The position numbers and the translations under genes are program-made. From NCBI GenBank assembly GCA_030123625.1, contig CP126121.1:3016179-3080178 (forward strand): a DNA stretch of 64,000 bases. Reading direction: 5' to 3'. Of this stretch, positions 44,800 through 54,343 are shown piece after piece; position 1 is the stretch's first letter; the number at the start of each line of letters is the position of its first letter. The notes beneath the pieces were generated by a model that was not told the DNA's origin, did not search any database, and saw nothing but the letters and a program-made list of their open reading frames with translations. This DNA is from Nitrospira sp. GTDB lineage: Bacteria; Nitrospirota; Nitrospiria; Nitrospirales; Nitrospiraceae.

Positions 44800-46437
44800 A
44801 TGAAAAAAGTAAGCGGGCGGCTATGGTTATTAACGTTGGTCATTGTGGCATCGGTCGTGGCCTTTCTGCCGTCTTATCAGCCGGTGTATCAGAGCTTGCC
44901 GAGTTGGCTGAAGGGAACTCTCCCGAACAAAGGAATTACGCTAGGGTTGGATTTGCAGGGCGGTATCCACATGGTCTTGGAGGTGGATGAGGACCGTGCC
45001 GTGGAAATCGCGGTTGACCGTTCTATGACTGCACTGCAGGACCTCATCGCCGAGAAGAAGATCGCAGTCGAGTCGGTCAAGAGAACCGGGCACGATCACA
45101 TCACGATTCAACTGCAGAATCCCGATGCAAAAGATCCGGCTCAAAAGCTGATCGACAACTTCCCCATTTTTATAAGTAAGGAGTCAGGGGAATCGACGAA
45201 TACGGTGGTGTGGGAACTCCGTGATGTGGAATCCAAGAGAATTAAGGACTCCGCCATCAATCAAGCTCTGGAAACCATCAGAAACCGGATTGATCAGTTC
45301 GGTGTCGCGGAGCCGATCGTTCAGCGGCAAGGGTTAAAGCAGATTGTTGTCCAACTGCCCGGAGTCAAGGACCCGAAACGCGCCAAGGATCTGATCAAGG
45401 AGACGGCGCTGCTCGAATTCAAAATGTTGGACGAAGAGATTCGACTCGATTTGCCTGCGCGTGTTCCGAAGGACAAGGAAGCGGAAGTGCTCCAGCAATT
45501 TGCGGGCCAGTTGCCGGAAACAGATCAAATTTTATTCGAGCGAATGATCGATAAGGATACCGGCCTCGAATATCGCATTCCTTACGTGGTCAAAAAACGG
45601 GTCATGCTGACCGGCGATGTGCTGAGTGACGCGCGGGTCGCCATCGGTCAATTCAATGATTCGTATGTGTCCATTACATTCGATTCTAAGGGAGGGCAGG
45701 AATTCGAACGGATTACGGGCGAGAACGTCAAGAAACGTATGGCCGTCGTTCTCGATAACACGATCTATTCGGCGCCGGTCATCCAAGAGCGTATTTCAGG
45801 GGGACGTGCGCAGATTACCGGGACCTTCACCACGCAGGAGGCCAATGATTTGGCGATTGTTCTGCGGGCCGGTGCTCTCCCGGCGCCATTGAAGATCGTG
45901 CAGGATCTGACGGTCGGTCCGTCCCTCGGCCAGGATTCTATCGATAAGGGGATCAGAGCGACTCTTATCGCCGGTGTGATGGTGGTGATCTTCATGATCG
46001 TGTATTACCGTCTGTCCGGGTTGATCGCGGACTTTGCCCTGATGTTGAATCTCGTGTGTCTGATGGGCGCGCTGTCCGCTCTGACCGCCACGTTGACTCT
46101 GCCTGGAATCGCCGGGATCGTGCTGACGATCGGCATGGGTGTCGATTCGAACGTCTTGATTTTCGAGCGCATTCGTGAAGAAATCCGTGGTGGAAAGGCC
46201 GTACGATCGGCAATCGACGCGGGTTACGACAAGGCGTTCCTGACGATCGTCGACTCGCACGTCACGACGTTGATCACCGGGGTGGCTCTGTTTTTATTCG
46301 GAACCGGGCCGATCAAAGGTTTTGCCGTGACATTGTGTCTGGGCATCGCCATTAACCTCTTCACGGCGTTGGTCGGGACAAAAGTGATTTTTGATCTGTT
46401 GTATCATCGACAAAGAGTCGAAGCGTTGAGCATCTAA
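44800..46437 (+). CDS. secD: Protein translocase subunit SecD
   Basis: A 545-residue RND-type membrane protein that uses proton motive force to assist export. Visible: first span near residue 10, GITLGLDLQGGIHMVLEVDE, the periplasmic P1 region with NRIDQFGVAEPIVQRQG, and the C-terminal five-span block with TIGMGVDSNVLIFERIREE. It is adjacent to secF. Confidence 0.97.
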   Translation: MKKVSGRLWLLTLVIVASVVAFLPSYQPVYQSLPSWLKGTLPNKGITLGLDLQGGIHMVLEVDEDRAVEIAVDRSMTALQDLIAEKKIAVESVKRTGHDHITIQLQNPDAKDPAQKLIDNFPIFISKESGESTNTVVWELRDVESKRIKDSAINQALETIRNRIDQFGVAEPIVQRQGLKQIVVQLPGVKDPKRAKDLIKETALLEFKMLDEEIRLDLPARVPKDKEAEVLQQFAGQLPETDQILFERMIDKDTGLEYRIPYVVKKRVMLTGDVLSDARVAIGQFNDSYVSITFDSKGGQEFERITGENVKKRMAVVLDNTIYSAPVIQERISGGRAQITGTFTTQEANDLAIVLRAGALPAPLKIVQDLTVGPSLGQDSIDKGIRATLIAGVMVVIFMIVYYRLSGLIADFALMLNLVCLMGALSALTATLTLPGIAGIVLTIGMGVDSNVLIFERIREEIRGGKAVRSAIDAGYDKAFLTIVDSHVTTLITGVALFLFGTGPIKGFAVTLCLGIAINLFTALVGTKVIFDLLYHRQRVEALSI

Positions 46438-46499
46438 CTATGAAGTCGTCAGCGATCAGCCATCAGGGTGAGACGCAGGGTTATCAAAAGGGAGCTCGC

Positions 46500-47417
46500 A
46501 TGTTAGAGATTCTCGGGAAGACCAACATTGATTTCATAGGCAAGTGCAAGTACTCCTTTCTCTTTTCAGGGATCATGGTCTTGCTCGGGCTCATCGCACT
46601 TGTCCAGATTGCGCGGGGTGCCGCGAATCTCGGCATCGACTTTGCCGGAGGGACAGCCGTCCAACTCAAGTTCGAGCAGCCTGTTCGGATCGATGAAGCC
46701 CGTAAAGCCCTGGAGACCAACGGCCTGAGTGATGTGGAACTGCAGGAATTCGGACAGGACAATAAGCTTCTCATCCGGGTGAAGGCTTCAACGACGATCG
46801 AAGAAAAGACAGCGGAACGTGTAGTGGGAATCTTCACCAAAGAGTTTCCGAACAACACGTTCGTGGTGGACTCAACGACCGAGATCGGGCCGACCATCGG
46901 CAAGAAGCTTCAAGAGGACGCGCTCGTGGCCGTCATCATCTCATTCGCCGGTATTATCCTGTACATTGCGGCACGATTCGAACTCCGGTTCGGTGTAGCG
47001 GCTGCGTTGGCGACATTCCATGACGTCTTGGCCGTGGTCGGGGCCTTCTATATCTTGGACAAAGAAATTACTCTTCTGATCGTGACGGCGCTTTTGACGC
47101 TGGCCGGCTATTCCTTAACCGACACTGTCGTCGTGTTCGACCGGATCAGGGAGAATCTCAAGTTGCGCCGACGCGAGAGTGAAGAAGCGACGATCAATAG
47201 CGCCATCAATCAGGTATTGAGCCGTACGATTGTAACCAGTTTGACGGTCGTGCTAGTCCTCATTCCCCTGACCGTGGCCGGCGGAGAAGTTTTGCACGAT
47301 TTCTCACTCGCGCTGCTTTGGGGTGTGATTTTCGGCACCTATTCATCGGTATTCGTTGCCAGCCCACTCGTGCTCTTGTGGCCGGGAACGTCGGGTCGAC
47401 TCTTGAAACGCGGCTGA
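46500..47417 (+). CDS. secF: Protein translocase subunit SecF
   Basis: A 305-residue partner of SecD. Signatures: NIDFIGKCKYSFLFSG, LGIDFAGGTAVQLKFEQP, and GYSLTDTVVVFDRIRENLKL with SRTIVTSLTVVLVLIPL. The ATG at 46500 has AGGGAG upstream; the open frame extends 60 bp further but that part is not SecF-like. Confidence 0.96.
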   Translation: MLEILGKTNIDFIGKCKYSFLFSGIMVLLGLIALVQIARGAANLGIDFAGGTAVQLKFEQPVRIDEARKALETNGLSDVELQEFGQDNKLLIRVKASTTIEEKTAERVVGIFTKEFPNNTFVVDSTTEIGPTIGKKLQEDALVAVIISFAGIILYIAARFELRFGVAAALATFHDVLAVVGAFYILDKEITLLIVTALLTLAGYSLTDTVVVFDRIRENLKLRRRESEEATINSAINQVLSRTIVTSLTVVLVLIPLTVAGGEVLHDFSLALLWGVIFGTYSSVFVASPLVLLWPGTSGRLLKRG

Positions 47418-47611
47418 GCGAATGGTGGAATAAGAGCGGCGTCGCTCGTGAAGCGCTGTTCGTCTGCAAGTTAGAGGTTTGAGGTCCGAGGTCTAAGGCC
47501 GGATGCTCCTACGTCCTGTCGTCAGCTTCCAACCTCAGGCCCTCCAACTGTGACGTTTCACGAGATACGCATCACCCTTCACAGGTTCCGCCTCCTTAGC
47601 GGAGCATCCTT

Positions 47612-50600
47612 ATGGCACTCTGGAGCCGGTCTTACAGCCTCCAGCAGAAGATCATTGCAGCGATCGTGATGGTCGGTCTCCTGCCCCTTACTCTCCTGCT
47701 TGCCCTCATCTATATAGAAGAGCGTCGCGCCTTGCGAGAGTCGACCGGAGCGAATTTCAAAGAAGTGGCCGTCGAAGCAGCCCGTCGGATCGAAATACAC
47801 ATTACTCAAGGTATGAACGAAGCTCAACAACTCGCGACAACACCCTTCCTTCGCACTGCAGTTTCAGAGGCCAACCGAACGTACGAGGGCAAAGACGCTC
47901 AGAGTATTTCCGAAATCATCAAGGACTGGCAACAGCGGTGGGGGCAGCGCGACAAGCGAAGCGAATTTCCGCACTTCGTCAATCGAATCGTCACCAACTA
48001 CCTGATCCGATGGCATGAAATTCGAAAGTCGGACTATATCGGCATTTTGGTCACCGACGGGCAGGGAGCCTTGGTCGTCAGTTCAATTCCTCAAGTGGAG
48101 TATTCCTATGCGAAGACCGCCTGGTGGCAGGCGGTGATAAAAGGCGACAGTCAGCAGCCTTATGTGAGCGAAATTGCCTTCGACCCATCCTTTGGGACTC
48201 ACGTGGTCGTCGTGGCTGCTCCGATACTGGATGATCGACGTCAGATTGTGATCGGGGCTGTGACAATCCTGCTTCGGCGTGACACATTGTTTCAGTCCAT
48301 TGCGGAGGGCTCCTTCGGCGTGACAGGCCATGCCATGCTGTTCGCCTCAGACGGGAGTGTGGTGATTTGCCCGGTCCTTGGACCAGAGGCGCACTCGATC
48401 GATGCCGAATTGCTCAGTACGTTGGGGGCGACGAAATCAGGATGGACAGTGGCCGCCGACGATTCGCATGGAAACAAACATGCCCTGATCGGGTTTGCGC
48501 CCGTGCGGTTTGCCGACCAACTCGCGAAAGGCAGTCTCGGGGGAAAACGATGGATTACCCTGGTGCGTCAAGATGCAGCGGAAACGTTCGCTCCGCTGGG
48601 TGAGCTGATGACCAAGATGCTGTTGTTCGGCTCGGTGGTGCTGATGGGGCTTGGGGGAATCGGAGTCGTCGTTGCCCGCCGGATCGCGCGGCCGATTCGG
48701 CTCTTACATGACGGAGTGCAGCAGATCGGGAGCGGTCGTTTGGAGCAGCGGGTGGAGTTAAAAACCGGCGACGAAATCGAAGGGCTTGCGCAGGCCTTCA
48801 ATCAGATGGCGTCCAATCTGCAACGTTCGTTCGGACAGTTGGAGCGACGAATGGCGGAGGTCCGGCAGTTGGAGGAAAAATATCGAGATCTGATCGAACA
48901 TGCTCCGGAAATGATCTGTCAACTCGATCGGGGCGGCCGACTGGTGCACGTCAATAAGACCGGCCTCGACAAACTCGGGTATACCTCCGACGAGATGTTA
49001 GGCATGAAGCTATGGGATTGTGCTGCCGACGGACAGGAATTGAAGGTATTGCACTTTCTGGAACGGCTCGTTTCGCAGGGGCAAAGCTCCATGGAAACGG
49101 TACTGTTGTCCAAGGATGGACGGGCGATTGACGTGGAGGTTCATGGGACGGCACTGTTCGATCACGAACGGGGAGGGCTGATTCATTCGCGTGCGTTCGT
49201 TCGGGATGTGACCGAACAGCGTCGACTAGAGCAGGAGATACAGCGGTATACCGTCGGATTGGAGCAGGCGGTATCGGAACGAACACGGCAATTGACGGTA
49301 TCTCAAGCGCGCTACAAGGCTTTGTTCGACTTCGTGGCGGATTCTGTTTTTATGGTGAGTGAAACGGGGTCCGTTGTCGCCGTCAATGAACGGGAAGAGC
49401 GGGTGCTCGGCTATGCCGAGTCGGAGATCGTCGGGAAAAGCTTTCTCGACATCGTGCCGGACGCGCACCATCGGAATTTTACGGGCTGGTTGTGCGATGT
49501 CAGTACGGAGCAACGGCAGGTCGCCACTCAGGAAATGACCGTGTACAACGCCGAGCGCCATGAGATTCCTGTGGAAATGGACCTGATCCGCGTGGGTGGG
49601 ACCGAACCATTGCTGGTGATGGTACAGCTTCGCGATATTACCGATCGAAAAAAGCTCGAGCGCCAACTGCAATCATACCGAGAAGATCTGGAATTCAAAG
49701 TACGAGAGCGCACCAGAGAAATCGAACAGACCAAGCAATACTTGGAAAATTTGCTCGAGAATGCCAACGATGTCATTTATACACTCGATTTGGATCAACA
49801 GTTCACCTATGTCAACGGCAAGGTCAATGCCTGGGGATATCGCAAAGATGATTTGATCGGCCGGCCGTATCTCTCGCTCCTTTCACGGCGTCATCGGGGG
49901 CGGCGTCTCAAGAGCACATTGGATATCGGAGCCAAGCAGGTGTACGAGGTTGAAGTGGTGACTCGAGTGGGTGAAGTGCGTGCCGTCATGGTCAGTGTCT
50001 CTCCCCTTCAAGGGTCCGGCGGGGAGATCCTTGGAGTGCTCGGCATCGCGCGTGACATGACGGAGACGAAGAAGCTGGAGCGGCAGATTCGCCATGCGGA
50101 AAAGCTGGCCTCAATCGGCCAATTGGCGGCGGGGGTGGCTCATGAAATCAACAATCCACTCGGGGGTATCCTCAATTGTCTCTACAATCTTCGGAAAGGG
50201 GGCCTTTCCCCGGGACGGCAGGAAGAATACTGGGCCTCCATGGAACATGGCGTCCGACGTGTTCAAAAGATCGTTCGGCAGTTGCTTGATTTTTCACAGC
50301 AGCACGAACCGGCATTCAGCCCGGCCGATATCAATCGAATCGTCGATCAGGTCCTGGGCCTGACCGCGCATCTCTTTGCTCCTAATCGGATTCGCTTGGA
50401 AATATTCCCCGGCATTGGCTTGCCCAATGTCATGGTTGATCGGCATATGATCGAACAGGTTTTGATGAATTTGATCTTGAACGCCGTGCAAGCCATGAAA
50501 CACGGCGGAGTGCTGACGCTCAGGACATCCGTGGCAGAGGGCATCTGCCGAGTCGAGGTGAACGATACGGGCTCCGGCATTCCTGCATCGGTCCTCCCGC

Positions 50601-50791
50601 GGGTTTTTGATCCTTTCTTCACGACCAAAGGAGAAGGGGAGGGGACGGGGCTGGGACTCTCGGTCAATCTCGGCATCATGGAACGGCATGGCGGAAACAT
50701 TTTGGTCGAGAGTGAAGTCGGGAAGGGAACGACGTTCACACTGTGCCTGCCCGTGTTACGAGAGCGTACCTTTGCGGAGAAAGAAGCATGA
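47612..50791 (+). CDS. Sensor histidine kinase (dCache-HAMP-3xPAS-HisKA-HATPase)
   Basis: A 1059-residue membrane sensor. Span 1 at about 12-35, a large periplasmic double-Cache-like domain (about 40-330), span 2 at about 337-357, HAMP (RRIARPIRLLHDGVQQIGSG), then three PAS domains beginning near EEKYRDLIEHAPEMICQL, ARYKALFDFVADSVFMV and LENLLENANDVIYTLDL. HisKA carries the phosphoacceptor in LAAGVAHEINNPLGGI, and the ATPase has the N box NLILNAVQAMKHGG and GTGLGLSVNLGIMERHGG. It overlaps the downstream NtrC-type regulator (ATGA), so they form a two-component pair. The signal is unknown. Confidence 0.92.
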   Translation: MALWSRSYSLQQKIIAAIVMVGLLPLTLLLALIYIEERRALRESTGANFKEVAVEAARRIEIHITQGMNEAQQLATTPFLRTAVSEANRTYEGKDAQSISEIIKDWQQRWGQRDKRSEFPHFVNRIVTNYLIRWHEIRKSDYIGILVTDGQGALVVSSIPQVEYSYAKTAWWQAVIKGDSQQPYVSEIAFDPSFGTHVVVVAAPILDDRRQIVIGAVTILLRRDTLFQSIAEGSFGVTGHAMLFASDGSVVICPVLGPEAHSIDAELLSTLGATKSGWTVAADDSHGNKHALIGFAPVRFADQLAKGSLGGKRWITLVRQDAAETFAPLGELMTKMLLFGSVVLMGLGGIGVVVARRIARPIRLLHDGVQQIGSGRLEQRVELKTGDEIEGLAQAFNQMASNLQRSFGQLERRMAEVRQLEEKYRDLIEHAPEMICQLDRGGRLVHVNKTGLDKLGYTSDEMLGMKLWDCAADGQELKVLHFLERLVSQGQSSMETVLLSKDGRAIDVEVHGTALFDHERGGLIHSRAFVRDVTEQRRLEQEIQRYTVGLEQAVSERTRQLTVSQARYKALFDFVADSVFMVSETGSVVAVNEREERVLGYAESEIVGKSFLDIVPDAHHRNFTGWLCDVSTEQRQVATQEMTVYNAERHEIPVEMDLIRVGGTEPLLVMVQLRDITDRKKLERQLQSYREDLEFKVRERTREIEQTKQYLENLLENANDVIYTLDLDQQFTYVNGKVNAWGYRKDDLIGRPYLSLLSRRHRGRRLKSTLDIGAKQVYEVEVVTRVGEVRAVMVSVSPLQGSGGEILGVLGIARDMTETKKLERQIRHAEKLASIGQLAAGVAHEINNPLGGILNCLYNLRKGGLSPGRQEEYWASMEHGVRRVQKIVRQLLDFSQQHEPAFSPADINRIVDQVLGLTAHLFAPNRIRLEIFPGIGLPNVMVDRHMIEQVLMNLILNAVQAMKHGGVLTLRTSVAEGICRVEVNDTGSGIPASVLPRVFDPFFTTKGEGEGTGLGLSVNLGIMERHGGNILVESEVGKGTTFTLCLPVLRERTFAEKEA

Positions 50792-52233
50792 AAGGGTTGA
50801 CCATTCTGCTCGTCGACGATGAGCCGTTGATGCGTCTCTCCATGATGGACGCATTGGAGGCCGTCGGTTGCGATGTCCATGCGGTCCCGACCGGTACGGA
50901 GGGGATCGAGGCGATCCGAGAGAAAACATTTGATGTGGTCATCACCGATCTCCGGTTGCCTGGTGTGGATGGGTTGACCGTGCTCCAAACGGCCAAAGAC
51001 AAGGAGCCCCAGACCGAGGTGCTCGTCATTACCGCGCATGGATCGGTAGAAACAGCCGTTGAAGCCATGAAGTTGGGGGCATTTGATTACATCACGAAGC
51101 CGTTCCAAATGGATGAATTGCTCCTGATCGTAGAGCGGGTCGGCAGCATGATCACACTCCGTCGGGAGAATCAGGATCTCAAACACCAGCTTGAAGAGAA
51201 GTTTTGTTTCAACGGCATTTTGGGAGCGAATAGTCAGATGCGCGCCGTGCTGGACAAGATCAAGCTCGTGGCTGAGACCGACTCCACCGTCCTGATCGTC
51301 GGAGAGAGCGGAACCGGCAAGGAACTTGTCGCCAATGCGCTGCATCAGAACAGCGCGCGAAAAGGGTATCCGCTGATCAAAGTCAGTTGTGCCGCGTTGC
51401 CGGAGACGTTGCTGGAAGCGGAACTCTTCGGCCATGAGAAAGGCGCGTTTACGGGCGCTCTGCGCCAGCGTCGGGGGCGATTCGAAATGGCGAATCGAGG
51501 GACCTTGTTTCTTGATGAAATCGGCGAAATCTCGCCTGTGGTGCAGGTGAAACTCTTGCGGGTTCTGCAAGAGCGTACCTTCGAACGGGTCGGGAGCAAC
51601 GAGCCGATCGAAACGGATGTGCGGCTCGTGTGTGCTACACAGAAAGATTTGCGCAAAGAGGTTGCTCAGGGCCGGTTCCGCGAAGACCTCTTTTACCGGC
51701 TCAACGTCGTGCCGATCGTCGTTCCACCGCTCAGGCAACGGCAAGACGACATTATGGTGATCGCCGATCATGTCCTTGAAACATGCTCGTTAAAGCTGAA
51801 CAAGCAATTGCGCGGGTTTTCCCAGCAGGCGCGTGAATTGTTGCTTCGCTATTCGTATCCGGGAAATGTGCGGGAATTGGAAAACATGGTCGAGCGGGCT
51901 GTGGCTCTGGGACGAGATCGGATCGCGGTGCAACCGGCTGACCTCTGTGGATTTCAAACCTGTCCCTACCTGGGGGGTGTCCAACAAGAATCCTGCGGGT
52001 TTTGTAATGAAGGGTTGACCGGAGGAAAAAAAAAGAAGGATGCGCCCCTGACCTCGCTCGCCGCCGCGCGAGAAAGTTTCGAGAAGGACTACATCGTCTC
52101 CGTATTGGAGCGTACCGACGGGAGCCGCACGACCGCCTCCAGAATCTTGGGATTGTCCAGAAAAGCCCTGTGGGAAAAATGCAAACGCTATGGTATTCCG
52201 TCGGCACACAGCGACGCAGCGGATGAAAACTAA
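50788..52233 (+). CDS. NtrC-family sigma-54-dependent response regulator with Cys cluster
   Basis: A 481-residue regulator. The receiver domain has Asp10/Asp11, phosphoacceptor Asp54 (VITDLRLPG) and Lys104. The AAA+ domain has Walker A GESGTGKE (172-179), the sigma-54 contact loop GAFTGA (219-224) and LFLDEIGEI. A Fis-type HTH lies at about 445-472. Between AAA+ and HTH is a Cys-rich insert: Cys387, Cys392, Cys403 and Cys406 (C-x4-C-x10-C-x2-C), which could bind metal or sense redox state. The ATG at 50788 overlaps the kinase stop. Confidence 0.93.
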   Translation: MKGLTILLVDDEPLMRLSMMDALEAVGCDVHAVPTGTEGIEAIREKTFDVVITDLRLPGVDGLTVLQTAKDKEPQTEVLVITAHGSVETAVEAMKLGAFDYITKPFQMDELLLIVERVGSMITLRRENQDLKHQLEEKFCFNGILGANSQMRAVLDKIKLVAETDSTVLIVGESGTGKELVANALHQNSARKGYPLIKVSCAALPETLLEAELFGHEKGAFTGALRQRRGRFEMANRGTLFLDEIGEISPVVQVKLLRVLQERTFERVGSNEPIETDVRLVCATQKDLRKEVAQGRFREDLFYRLNVVPIVVPPLRQRQDDIMVIADHVLETCSLKLNKQLRGFSQQARELLLRYSYPGNVRELENMVERAVALGRDRIAVQPADLCGFQTCPYLGGVQQESCGFCNEGLTGGKKKKDAPLTSLAAARESFEKDYIVSVLERTDGSRTTASRILGLSRKALWEKCKRYGIPSAHSDAADEN

Positions 52234-52319
52234 TGGCCGTTCATCCCCGTACCAGCAAATTCCAGTTGTCGCACGGCGTCGCGTTAAAGGATATCACTTA
52301 ACTAGGTAGAGGAGGGATC

Positions 52320-52727
52320 ATGAATGTTTGGCGCCACGTTGGCTTTCTCTCGTTGGGCATCGTTCTATTCGCGGGAAGTGGGTATGCCGCCGAGCCGGCG
52401 GAAGTGGAAAAATTCGTCAAGGCACGAATCGAGATCGGTGAGATGATGACGAACTATTTCAAAGGTGGAGCGGGCTATGGCGAAGGGCAGCGTCCGTCTC
52501 CTGAACAAATGAGCAAGATGCGCGACGACATCAATACCAAGCTGACGGCTCTCCTCGCCAAGCATGATCTGACCCTCGACGATTATCGAAAACACAGCCC
52601 CGAAGTTTTTGCGGACGATGCGGCGGTCAAGAGCTATCTCAACGAGCATCCGGACCTTAAACAACGTTATGAGGCGCTTCCACTCGATCGAATGGGGCGT
52701 GGTGGCAGTACAGGCCGGGGGTATTAA
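52320..52727 (+). CDS. Small exported hypothetical protein
   Basis: A 135-residue protein with a signal peptide (VGFLSLGIVLFAGSGYAA). The mature part is helical and charged (EKFVKARIEIGEMMTNYFKG; INTKLTALLAKHDLTLDDY) with a Gly-rich end. A GAGGAGGG site precedes the ATG. It lies downstream of the two-component pair and could be a target of it. The family is not recognised. Confidence 0.75.
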   Translation: MNVWRHVGFLSLGIVLFAGSGYAAEPAEVEKFVKARIEIGEMMTNYFKGGAGYGEGQRPSPEQMSKMRDDINTKLTALLAKHDLTLDDYRKHSPEVFADDAAVKSYLNEHPDLKQRYEALPLDRMGRGGSTGRGY

Positions 52728-52769
52728 CTTCTATCCGGTCACGTTGCTCAGGAATAAGGCGTTACCCTC

Positions 52770-53741
52770 TTGCAATACGTTCATCTCGGTCGCTCAGGAC
52801 TGAAAGTCAGTCGGCTCTGCCTCGGCACGATGAATTTCGGGCCGCAGACCAGCGAACCGGACAGCTTCGGCTTGATGGATCGGGCCTTGGAGCTCGGTAT
52901 CAACTTTTTCGATACGGCAAACGTATACGGCTGGAAGGTCGGTGAAGGTTGGACAGAGCAGATCATCGGCCGCTGGTTCGCACAAGGAGGCGGCCGCCGA
53001 GACAAAGTGGTGTTGGCCACCAAGGTCTACGGCCGCATGGGTGACTGGCCCAATCAGTCGCGTCTCTCGGCCGTACACATCAAGCGAGCCTGCGAGGACA
53101 GTCTGCGACGGTTGAAGACGGATTGGATTGATGTGTATCAAATGCATCATGTCGATCGCGAGACACCGTGGGAAGAAATCTGGCAAGCGATGGAGCAGTT
53201 AGTCAGGGAAGGCAAAGTGGTATATGTAGGCAGCAGTAACTTTGCCGGTTGGCACGTGGCCCAGGCTCAGGAAGCCGCACGCAGCCGTCACTTTTTTGGG
53301 CTGGTGTCGGAGCAAAGTCTCTATAACCTCAATGAGCGTACGATTGAATTGGAAGTCGTTCCTGCCTGTGAAGCCTATGGCATCGGGCTGATCCCGTGGA
53401 GTCCGCTCGGTCGGGGATTATTGGCCGGTATCCTGCAGTCCGACCACGTTGGTCGCCGCGCGGATGCCGACTTGAAGCAAGAGGTCATCAAGTCCAGGCC
53501 CAAATTGGAAGCGTACGAGGGGCTGTGCGCGCGGATTGGTGAAACACCGGCGAATGTCGCGCTTGCCTGGCTGCTGCACCAACGAGCGGTCACTTCACCC
53601 ATTATCGGTCCTCGCACGATGGAACAGCTGGAAGGGGCTATGAGGGCAGTGAGCCTTTCCCTGGGCGGCGACATCTTGAAACAACTGGACGAGCTCTTTC
53701 CTGGCCCCGGTGGAGCGGCGCCGGAGTCCTATGCCTGGTAG
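52770..53741 (+). CDS. Aldo/keto reductase
   Basis: A 323-residue NADPH-dependent TIM-barrel oxidoreductase. Catalytic features: Asp and Tyr in FFDTANVYG, Lys in VLATKVYG, His in YQMHHVDRETPWEE; the cofactor-binding region is VGSSNFAGW and later WSPLGRGLLAG and SPIIGPRTMEQLEGA. The TTG start is inferred from the natural N-terminus (MQYVHLGRSGLKVSRLCLGT). The substrate is unknown. Confidence 0.92.
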   Translation: MQYVHLGRSGLKVSRLCLGTMNFGPQTSEPDSFGLMDRALELGINFFDTANVYGWKVGEGWTEQIIGRWFAQGGGRRDKVVLATKVYGRMGDWPNQSRLSAVHIKRACEDSLRRLKTDWIDVYQMHHVDRETPWEEIWQAMEQLVREGKVVYVGSSNFAGWHVAQAQEAARSRHFFGLVSEQSLYNLNERTIELEVVPACEAYGIGLIPWSPLGRGLLAGILQSDHVGRRADADLKQEVIKSRPKLEAYEGLCARIGETPANVALAWLLHQRAVTSPIIGPRTMEQLEGAMRAVSLSLGGDILKQLDELFPGPGGAAPESYAW

Positions 53742-54343
53742 CCCGCTATCTCTCATCGCACTACGCTCTCGTGTACGCATGAACGACGTTCCAATAAGTC
53801 GCTCTCGCGGCAAGAGATGGATATGTATTCGCCTACCGACCATTCGGCTCTGGTTTGAGAAAATTGGTCCTGGATCTTTTTCACCATTTGACGGAGCCAT
53901 CTTTCTTCTTCTCAGCCCTTGACATATACGAAACTTCGCTCCTGATGCCGAGAACCTCCATCCACAGAAAAGTTGAGAGCCTGTGGATAGCGATCCGAAG
54001 GAGGGCACTTATTAAAGGGCGGCTGGCGGCGGTTATAGGATGTCAAGCAGATTTTTCTAGGTATGCGTGAAAACATGCAGAAGTATTACACAGGACCCAA
54101 TTAGTTGTGGTCGACTTGGTAGAGGGCGGATGCCTAAAAAATAGGCGAGTCGATGTATCCACGCGCTAGTTGCCGTGTCTCTTCGCAAATCCAGAGACTT
54201 GTTCACAAGGTTATCCACAGAAGATGGGGAGGAGGAATTACCATGCCAATTTCGTAGATCATTCGTGTTCCATGGAAGTTTTTATTCGATACGAGAAACA
54301 TTCTTTCGCCTCTGCGGTCAGAAGGAGAGGAGGAGAAACGGTG
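53742..54343. other. 600-bp stretch without a supported gene
   Basis: Open frames here are short and not protein-like. It holds several TATCCAC-type 9-mers, including a perfect TTATCCACA at 54211-54219, CATCCACAG at 53959 and an inverted CTGTGGATAG at 53981. At 54226-54235 there is a textbook GGGGAGGAGG ribosome site followed after seven bases by ATG and only three more sense codons (MPIS, stop), like the head of a deleted gene. Confidence 0.45.

Noticed and set aside
50347..51771. 474-codon open frame on the minus strand across the kinase and regulator genes
   Set aside because: It lies antisense to two genes whose own frames show complete domain sets. Long antisense frames are expected from the codon pattern, and the translation shows no domain or ribosome site.
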